Origin: Bacteroidales bacterium UBA1757
GTDB taxonomy: Bacteria; Bacteroidota; Bacteroidia; Bacteroidales; UBA1402
Direction: 5' to 3'
DNA: 5,174 nt
Assembly: GCA_002315625.1 (NCBI GenBank)
Contig: DCHH01000012.1
Location: 1-5,174 of the forward strand
Below, piece by piece: positions 1 through 5,174 of the stretch. Each line of letters begins with the position of its first letter. Position 1 is the stretch's first letter. A model generated the notes under the pieces. It saw nothing but the letters and a program-made list of their open reading frames with translations, had not been told where the DNA came from and searched no databases. The translations under genes and the position numbers were made by a program.

Positions 1-3000
1 TATATTCGATGAAGCGTTTCATTGCTGAAAAATGTTCCCGCATGGGTTCGAGATCCCCAAACTGCTGGTATAGCATGTCGCATCCGTAGAAAAATGCCGA
101 CGGCCAGGAAATATCGTCGCTGTAGTAGTTCCAGTAAGCAGGGGCCACATCGGGTATGGCACCGTCCCAGCGCTGTGCATCCTCAATATCATCCATCCAT
201 TTCGAATAAAGCAACGAGTTGCCGAACAGGAAACTCTCGCCGTAGCTTCCAACACTGTGGTCACAAAGCCACGGCATCCGCTCGTTACGCTGCGGACAGT
301 CTATCGGCATACCGCGGTAGTTGCTACGAACACCCCACCAAGAATTGCGCACAGTGGCGTTCAGCACCTCGGACGAACTTTCGAACGTTCCTGTAACAGC
401 AAGATTATCAGAGACGACCTCGCCCACAAAATCATTCACAGTCGGAACACCCGGGTAATTTGTGATTTCTACATACTGGAAACCGTGCAACGTAAAGCGG
501 GGAGCCCAAGTTTCGCCACGACGGTCACCCTTGAGAGTATAAAAATCGGTCACCTTAGCATCACGGAGATTCTCCATACTCAGGCTGCCATCCTGCGACA
601 ACGCCTCAGCAAAGCGAAGCCTTACTGTTCGGCCTGCCTCGCCACGGACATTCATTCTCAGCCAACCAGCCATATTCTGTCCCATATCCATGATATAGGT
701 ACTGTCATTCAACTGCTTACATGAGACAGGATGCACAAAGCCGACCACCCTTATCCCTTCGTTCGGCTGCGGGATAAGCATTGCCTGGGGAATAGTAGCA
801 CGCTGTGCCTTCATCCAAGGCTTTACAGGCCTGTAGTGGGCCATTGACCACAGGCCAAGTTCCTTACGGGCATCGTAGGTCTCGCCGTCAAACTCATTAT
901 TGGAAACAATAGGACCGTCAGCCGTCAACTGCCAGCTTTCATTACTCACAACCGACTGGGTACGGCCGTCACGGTAGGTGATATTCAACACCATCCGCAT
1001 CTTCGGGTAACCGAAATCCGCCCATTTGTGATACTTGTAGTTATGACGCATCGGGTAGAAACGTCCGCTGCCGAGAATCACACCCACACCGTTGTCGCCC
1101 TTTTGCAGGAGACTGGTCACGTCGTAAGTATTGTAGAATACCCTTTTGCGATAGTCCGTCGGGCCGGGCATCATCACATCATTACCAACCTTGCGGCCGT
1201 TGAAATAGAGCTCATACAGTCCCAGACCACTGATATGGACAATTGCCTGAGCAATTTCCTCATTTCGGACTTTGAACTCCTGTCTCAGATAACGGGCCGA
1301 CAGCTGCGAAAATACGTTCTCGTTTTCCCACGGGAAAGCCCCTTCATAACCTATCCACTGGCTCGAACGCCATCCTTTCTCGTCTCTGATGGCAGTCATC
1401 CAACGGTTAACTTTCGAAACCTGCGGTTCTTTTGACAGGTTGGTCCAAACCTGCACCTGCCAATAGAAGTTTGTTTCGGGAGCCATTACTGGGCCATCGT
1501 AGGGTACCAGTACAGACTGTGATGACGGCACCTTGCCAGAATCCCAGACATCGGCTTCACCCCGAGCAAGTTTCTCTTCGCTCGTGGCGACAAGGATGCG
1601 GTAAGCGGTCTGCAAGACCCCGTTCTCATGGCTGTTAATCTGCCAGCTGAGACGAGGATGCTCCCCAGCAACTGCCAATGGATTGACCAACTGTTCACAA
1701 GTCAGTTTTCCGACAGAAAAAGCCGGCCGCTTCAGTAAATTATCTGTATATGTGGCATTTGCATCGGTCACAATCAGGACTCTGTCATCGTGTGCCGTCA
1801 GCGGCTCATATGCAAATCTATAATTCTCACCCTTGCATGTTCCTATTGATTCAAGCCAACCGTCAGCGGTATGGTACCACCAGGCCCTTTTTTCCTCCCC
1901 CGAAATCCTGGTCAGGTCAACGGTAAAGGGGACTGCATTGTAGTCATACACAAGAAGATAGTCCTTTCCACGGCAAGCCTGCAGATGGTCATAGTAATCA
2001 CCTTGCCCCTCAAGAATAAGGCTCTGGTCAGGTACACGGTCATAATAGGGATTCGAAGACTTATCAGCGCTGTCCGAAGCCTTTGAGAAGGCAAATATCA
2101 GGCTCTTAAGGTGTTGCATCTGCGAAAAACCAGGGTCGTTCAGGGCCTCCTGCCACGACTTGCGGCAACCGTATCCGCCGATTCCATTGCCATTGTGCAT
2201 CTGCATGATGGCATTATTCCCGTAGGTATGGCCAAAGCTTCCGGCAAAAACCGAAGAGTATGCATAGCGGCGCACATCGTAATCCTGCCACAAGGGCAAA
2301 GAGCCGTCGTGGAGACCGTGCGGAATTCCTTCATAGACAGGCTCTCCATCCAGCACCGGCTTTGCGGGCTCGTATGCGCGGGCAATTTCCACATAGCGCC
2401 AGTTATCCTCCTCTGTCGAATCGGGGAGCAGGTCAGGACGATCGGGATTCTTCTTTGCGATACTTTGTCCGTAACTGCGGTGGCCGCTCTGGAACATATT
2501 GAAATCCAACCAGTCGGCATTATGGAACCATATACCGGAAATATGGCGTCCAAATGGGTGGAATGTCATCAGATGGTTCTTGTCGATTCCCTTGATGGTG
2601 GTTGCCAAAGTTTCCCAGACATCCCGTTTGACATCGCCGTAAATGTCTCCTCCGATAATCCAGACAATGTTCGGCTGGTCCTTGTAGCGTTCAGCCAACA
2701 TTTGTCCGTATTTGCGGGCCTCATCAACGTCCATTTTTCCGCTTTTGACCAGTCCGCCCCATACACATACCATACCTATGTAGATACCGCGCTGTTCAGC
2801 CGCCTTGATGATGTAGTCCATGTGTTCCCAATACCCTTCAGTATCGGAAGTGGCACCATAGACATTTACAGCAGGAACATTGTTAATGGTCTGAACCTGA
2901 ACCACATTGAAGCCTGCCGCCTGACAGGCATCGAGGTATTTTACTGCATTCTCACGGTTAAGCATTTCGGGCAGAAGCCATCCTGTTTCTCCTAACCAGA

Positions 3001-3121
3001 AGAACGGTTCGCCATTGGTGTGCTGCAGATAGCTGCCGGTGGCATCAACTTGCAGTGTCCAATCGGAAGCCTGCACGGTCAGAGCCGCCAAGCATAGTAT
3101 TATTGCTATAAAGTGTTTCAT
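1..3121 (-). CDS. Secreted two-enzyme fusion: DUF4038/GH140-like glycosidase + GH78 alpha-L-rhamnosidase (3' partial)
   Basis: Open for 1040 codons from ATG at 3121 with no stop, continuing past the left edge. Domain order: signal peptide (1-18); DUF4038 apiosidase-like TIM barrel (about 20-370) with FFWLGETGW near 40-48, IIGGD with D159 and LDGEPVYE with E260, the probable acid/base and nucleophile by position; a Collagen_bind_2-type beta domain (about 375-453, KRAWWYHTADGW at 411-422) that usually follows DUF4038; a short linker (454-466); then GH78. The GH78 part shows the N-terminal Ig-like domain (LTCEQLVNPL, PRLSWQI, 473-495), Bac_rhamnosid_N (about 608-755, ending GETYDAR), the central beta domain (TYIMDMGQNMAGW, about 808-820) and the start of the six-hairpin barrel. 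DCPQRNER at 941-948 supplies the expected general acid E947. The general base and C-terminal domain lie outside the window. Inferred role: extracellular or periplasmic removal of rhamnose plus a second sugar (apiose is one possibility) from a complex glycan. Module assignment is strong; substrate is unknown. A hidden frameshift is unlikely because every domain falls in one frame. Confidence 0.93.
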   Translation of the reverse strand, partial: MKHFIAIILCLAALTVQASDWTLQVDATGSYLQHTNGEPFFWLGETGWLLPEMLNRENAVKYLDACQAAGFNVVQVQTINNVPAVNVYGATSDTEGYWEHMDYIIKAAEQRGIYIGMVCVWGGLVKSGKMDVDEARKYGQMLAERYKDQPNIVWIIGGDIYGDVKRDVWETLATTIKGIDKNHLMTFHPFGRHISGIWFHNADWLDFNMFQSGHRSYGQSIAKKNPDRPDLLPDSTEEDNWRYVEIARAYEPAKPVLDGEPVYEGIPHGLHDGSLPLWQDYDVRRYAYSSVFAGSFGHTYGNNAIMQMHNGNGIGGYGCRKSWQEALNDPGFSQMQHLKSLIFAFSKASDSADKSSNPYYDRVPDQSLILEGQGDYYDHLQACRGKDYLLVYDYNAVPFTVDLTRISGEEKRAWWYHTADGWLESIGTCKGENYRFAYEPLTAHDDRVLIVTDANATYTDNLLKRPAFSVGKLTCEQLVNPLAVAGEHPRLSWQINSHENGVLQTAYRILVATSEEKLARGEADVWDSGKVPSSQSVLVPYDGPVMAPETNFYWQVQVWTNLSKEPQVSKVNRWMTAIRDEKGWRSSQWIGYEGAFPWENENVFSQLSARYLRQEFKVRNEEIAQAIVHISGLGLYELYFNGRKVGNDVMMPGPTDYRKRVFYNTYDVTSLLQKGDNGVGVILGSGRFYPMRHNYKYHKWADFGYPKMRMVLNITYRDGRTQSVVSNESWQLTADGPIVSNNEFDGETYDARKELGLWSMAHYRPVKPWMKAQRATIPQAMLIPQPNEGIRVVGFVHPVSCKQLNDSTYIMDMGQNMAGWLRMNVRGEAGRTVRLRFAEALSQDGSLSMENLRDAKVTDFYTLKGDRRGETWAPRFTLHGFQYVEITNYPGVPTVNDFVGEVVSDNLAVTGTFESSSEVLNATVRNSWWGVRSNYRGMPIDCPQRNERMPWLCDHSVGSYGESFLFGNSLLYSKWMDDIEDAQRWDGAIPDVAPAYWNYYSDDISWPSAFFYGCDMLYQQFGDLEPMREHFSAMKRFIEY
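3068..3121 (-). other. Signal peptide (type I) of the fusion enzyme
   Basis: The N-terminus MKHFIAIILCLAALTVQA has a short basic start, a hydrophobic core of about 12 residues and a V-Q-A motif before SDW, as expected for signal peptidase I cleavage after residue 18. Cys10 sits in the middle of the core after I-I-L rather than in a lipobox, so a lipoprotein is unlikely. Export to the periplasm or outside is inferred. The downstream GH78 part has no second signal peptide, so it depends on this one. Confidence 0.85.
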
Positions 3122-3127
3122 AAACAT
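3119..3127 (-). promoter_or_regulatory. Ambiguous start: two in-frame ATG codons
   Basis: ATG TTT ATG AAA reads from 3127, so translation may begin at 3127 (MFMKH...) or 3121 (MKH...). No Shine-Dalgarno sequence is visible before either, which is common in Bacteroidota and does not discriminate. I use 3121 because it gives the more usual M-K-H signal peptide start. The choice adds only two residues and does not change the predicted export. Confidence 0.6.
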
Positions 3128-3243
3128 GTTACGGATATCAGGGTTTGGTGTCGCTCTCTTGACTATCTTATCATTAATCCTGCATTTCCCTCAAAATTCG
3201 CTTTGCTCATTTTTCGGTTGGCTTAGTACGGGTTCGGAAAACC
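3122..3243. other. Intergenic spacer between the two glycosidase genes
   Basis: This 122-base gap separates the stop codon of the upstream GH78 (3246-3244) from the ATG of the fusion gene. On the minus strand I find no Bacteroidota promoter pair: GAATTTTG at 3199-3192 is one base off TAnnTTTG but has no TTTG about 20 bases upstream. There is only a 4-bp inverted repeat (GGTT/AACC) just after the stop and no T-rich run, so no credible terminator. Co-transcription of both genes is the simplest reading. No gene is seen here. Confidence 0.6.
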
Positions 3244-5174
3244 TTATCTATCCCCCCAGCCGGCTCCGCCGGCTCTGCCCCCAGAGGGGGAGCCTGTACC
3301 TACTGCGACCATGGTCGTAGTGCTAGAAACTGCTTCTGCCACCATGGTTGTAGTTCCCGCAGGGACTTCGACGGGTGTGGAGGCATCGGGAAGCCAGACA
3401 CTGGCTGTAGTATTGCCGGGAATAGTCACAGTCATGACAAACTCCGCCTGTTCAGTATATTTCCAATCAATACTCACCTCGCCATAAAGAGTGCGTGTCG
3501 AAGCCTTCACCCACCTCAAATCTCCCACCACCGCAGGATGTATAATAAGGTGTTGTCCGCCCGGTCTCTCAATATCATACCGAATACCAGCCAGACTGTT
3601 GAAGAACCATTCATCAATGGCCCCAAGCATGAAATGGTTCCACGAGGCTCCCTGACGGGGATCCCACTGCTCAGTGAGGGTAGTAGCCCCGAACTTCAGC
3701 TGAAAACCATAACCCGGCACCTCCTGATGATTGTGCATCGCGTACATAAGTTCATCATACCCTTCGTCAGCAAGCAGTTCAAACATATAGCGGTTGCCCA
3801 CCTCGCCCGTGGTCAGGCGGTCGCCATGAGCATGAATATCGTCAATAAGGTGCTGAAGGGCCGTCTGCCGGAGCGAATCCGGCACCATCCCCATATAAAG
3901 CGGCATGGCGTACGAACACTGGCTTCCAGTCCCATAAATGCAACTGTCGGCCCGGAAATATTTCTCGTGGAAAGCCCTGTTAACCTCCGATGCCAAAGCC
4001 TTATACTTGGCGGCATCATCCTCGTAACCCAACATGGCAGCAGCACGAGCCACCAGCTTGGCATCATAATAAAGATGAGCCGTTCCGGAAAGTGGCACGG
4101 GGGTATTCTGAGCAAAGCCGCATCTCACTCCAGCATAATCATACCAGTCACCAAGCCCAAGAGTGACAATATGATTATCCGATGAAGCCTCAAGATAATC
4201 GGTGTAAGCCTTCATAACCGGATAAAACTGCCGTATCAGCCGGTCGTCACCATAACGCTCATAATACTGGAACGGAAGCATCACACAACTGCTCCCCCAC
4301 TCGGGAGAATTGTTCCAGTAGCCGGAAAACTCAGTAAACATGGGAGCCGTTGTAGGCACAAATCCGTCTGGATACTGCGCATCGGCCATATCCTGTAAAA
4401 TCTTGGGCCAGAAGGTGGTAAGGTCGTAATTATAGAGAAGTCCGCGGCCGTTGAGCTGCAATTGTTCAAGCCAGCCAAGCTTCTCTCGGTGCGGACAGTC
4501 TGTGAAGACACTCTGCATATTGCTGCGTACAGCCATCTGAATCAGGCGATGCACCCCGTTAAACAAGGTATTCGACGACTCAAACGACCCTACAACGGGA
4601 GCCGAATTGTAAATGAAACACGATTGGAGCTCCTCCAAGACCGGCAGCCCGTCAGGATTAGGCATCCCACTAAGCACAGCCCCCTGTATCTCGATATAGC
4701 GGAAACCGTAGTACGAAAAACGGGGATGCCAGCTTTCCGTCCCGTCACCCTTCAAGGTATATTCATAGAAATAGGGGCCGCCGCTCTGTACCTGACTGAC
4801 AAGGGAATCAGGGCTTAGAGACTCACCGACCAACAGGCGGACAACATCGCCACGATGCCCTTTCACGCGGATTACAGGATACCCGGCCAGGTTCTGCCCC
4901 ATATCCGTCACAATAGCTTGAACCGAATCACCCGACAAAGTCCAAGGAGCGCTTTTCTTTGGTTTGGGCAAACATGTGCGTCTCCATGAAGATTGCACAG
5001 AGTATGTTTCATGACTCTTAACGGACGGTGCAAGCTGCGGAGACAAACGTCCTTTCGGTGCCTCCTGCAACACAACGTCACGCCATGAGGAATCGTCAAA
5101 ACCGTAAGTGTCCCAGCCCTTCTGCTCCAGACGTGCATCATAGCTCTCTCCGCCATACAAATCGTTGAATGTCA
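3244..5174 (-). CDS. GH78 alpha-L-rhamnosidase, C-terminal two thirds (5' partial)
   Basis: The frame enters from the right edge (in-frame residues T-F-N-D-L-Y-G-G-E-S-Y-D-A-R) and ends at TAA 3246-3244. TTG at 5160 (numbered residue 1 here) is an internal Leu codon, not a start. About 300 N-terminal residues are missing, including the signal peptide and Ig-like domain. Visible parts: end of Bac_rhamnosid_N (GGESYDARLE); central beta domain with TDMGQNLAGYP (85-95) and the YYGFRYIEI element (150-158); the (alpha/alpha)6 barrel from about 193, with FTDCPHREKLGW (219-230) giving general acid E226 and TTLTEQW (493-499) giving general base E497; then the Bac_rhamnosid_C beta domain from NSLAGIRYD (521-529) to about 600. 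Both catalytic glutamates are present, so it should be active: hydrolysis of terminal alpha-L-rhamnose from a glycan or glycoside. The last 35 or so residues are atypical (Thr/Val- and Gly-rich, repetitive) and look acquired. The next gene, 122 bases downstream on the same strand, is the GH140-like/GH78 fusion, suggesting one operon. Confidence 0.95.
   Translation of the reverse strand, partial: TFNDLYGGESYDARLEQKGWDTYGFDDSSWRDVVLQEAPKGRLSPQLAPSVKSHETYSVQSSWRRTCLPKPKKSAPWTLSGDSVQAIVTDMGQNLAGYPVIRVKGHRGDVVRLLVGESLSPDSLVSQVQSGGPYFYEYTLKGDGTESWHPRFSYYGFRYIEIQGAVLSGMPNPDGLPVLEELQSCFIYNSAPVVGSFESSNTLFNGVHRLIQMAVRSNMQSVFTDCPHREKLGWLEQLQLNGRGLLYNYDLTTFWPKILQDMADAQYPDGFVPTTAPMFTEFSGYWNNSPEWGSSCVMLPFQYYERYGDDRLIRQFYPVMKAYTDYLEASSDNHIVTLGLGDWYDYAGVRCGFAQNTPVPLSGTAHLYYDAKLVARAAAMLGYEDDAAKYKALASEVNRAFHEKYFRADSCIYGTGSQCSYAMPLYMGMVPDSLRQTALQHLIDDIHAHGDRLTTGEVGNRYMFELLADEGYDELMYAMHNHQEVPGYGFQLKFGATTLTEQWDPRQGASWNHFMLGAIDEWFFNSLAGIRYDIERPGGQHLIIHPAVVGDLRWVKASTRTLYGEVSIDWKYTEQAEFVMTVTIPGNTTASVWLPDASTPVEVPAGTTTMVAEAVSSTTTMVAVGTGSPSGGRAGGAGWGDR
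3251..3291. repeat. GC-rich double inverted repeat at the 3' end of the GH78 gene
   Basis: Two adjacent perfect stems lie inside the last codons. AGCCGGC (3258-3264) pairs with GCCGGCT (3268-3274) around TCC, and CCCCC (3278-3282) pairs with GGGGG (3286-3290) around AGA. A further C run at 3252-3257 could pair alternatively with the G run at 3286-3290 and enclose the first stem. No T-tract follows in the transcribed direction, so a plain intrinsic terminator is not supported. It could be a small dispersed intergenic repeat that has been read into the frame (inference), or an mRNA-stabilising structure. It encodes the atypical end SPSGGRAGGAGWGDR. Confidence 0.65.
3302..3321. repeat. 20-bp near-perfect palindrome centred on CCATGG
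   Basis: ACTGCGACCATGGTCGTAGT pairs with its own reverse complement at nine of ten base pairs; the exception is the 3305/3318 pair. The inner 12 bases (3306-3317, CGACCATGGTCG) are perfectly symmetric. It lies inside the tail of the upstream GH78. Whether it has a role, such as protein binding or cruciform formation, is unknown. Confidence 0.6.
3305..3354. repeat. Imperfect direct repeat with a 33-base (11-codon) period
   Basis: GCGACCATGGTCGTAGT (3305-3321) recurs as GCCACCATGGTTGTAGT (3338-3354), 15 of 17 bases identical and 33 bases apart. In the GH78 protein this gives TTTMVA twice, at residues 603-608 and 614-619 of the visible part. The exact 11-codon period keeps the frame and suggests a small in-frame duplication in the C-terminal tail. 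Confidence 0.7.

Noticed and set aside
257..724. A 155-codon plus-strand frame opposite the GH78 catalytic region
   Set aside because: It is antisense to well-matched GH78 sequence and has no domain of its own. The same holds for the plus-strand frames at 22-396, 1028-1435 and 1871-2086.
2111..2995. A 294-codon open frame on the plus strand
   Set aside because: It lies wholly antisense to the DUF4038 module, whose minus-strand frame shows clear domains and catalytic motifs. The plus-strand translation has no recognisable domain.
3192..3199. GAATTTTG as a Bacteroidota -7 promoter element for the fusion gene
   Set aside because: It is one base off TAnnTTTG and there is no -33 TTTG at the right distance, so chance is the better explanation.
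3163..3210. A 15-codon minus-strand frame in the spacer (starting M-S-K-A-N-F-E-G)
   Set aside because: It is very short, has no visible ribosome site and no known family. It could be a leader peptide or repeat debris, but nothing in the sequence supports either.
3251..3291. Rho-independent terminator after the upstream GH78
   Set aside because: The stems lie before the stop codon inside the reading frame and no T-run follows in the direction of transcription.
3538..4185. A 215-codon plus-strand frame opposite the upstream GH78
   Set aside because: It mirrors the conserved six-hairpin barrel on the minus strand and shows no signal peptide or domain, so it is a by-product of codon use.
5158..5160. 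TTG as the start codon of the upstream GH78
   Set aside because: The frame continues upstream to the window edge with family-typical residues (T-F-N-D before L-Y-G-G-E), so this is an internal Leu codon of a 5'-truncated gene.

Overview
The window is a fragment of a carbohydrate-degradation locus, most likely a polysaccharide utilization locus (PUL) of a Bacteroidota bacterium (Bacteroides/Prevotella-like). The basis is the protein families (multi-domain GH78 alpha-L-rhamnosidases, a DUF4038/GH140-like module), the mid-range G+C and the lack of clear Shine-Dalgarno sequences. No taxonomic marker is present, so genus is inference. Nearly all sense coding is on the minus strand.

Layout in transcription order (right to left). 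Positions 5174 to 3244 hold the C-terminal two thirds of a GH78 alpha-L-rhamnosidase whose start lies beyond the right edge; its 3' end carries an unusual repeat- and palindrome-rich tail. Positions 3243 to 3122 are a 122-base gap with no convincing promoter or terminator. Positions 3121 to 1 hold the first 1040 codons of a second, very large secreted enzyme that runs off the left edge. This second gene has no stop codon inside the window. It reads as one uninterrupted frame: signal peptide, DUF4038 apiosidase-like TIM barrel (GH140-like), Collagen_bind_2-type beta domain, then a complete set of GH78 N-terminal domains leading into the (alpha/alpha)6 catalytic barrel.

The two genes are probably co-transcribed and act together on a rhamnose-containing glycan. 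Candidates are rhamnogalacturonan side chains, including the apiose-containing chains of RG-II, or another rhamnosylated plant or algal glycan. The substrate cannot be fixed from sequence.

The most noteworthy item is the predicted bifunctional GH140-like/GH78 fusion. The second is the odd C-terminal tail of the upstream GH78, where a GC-rich inverted-repeat block appears to form the end of the reading frame. I see no RNA genes, CRISPR, mobile-element genes or defence genes, and no evidence for a wholly new kind of system.
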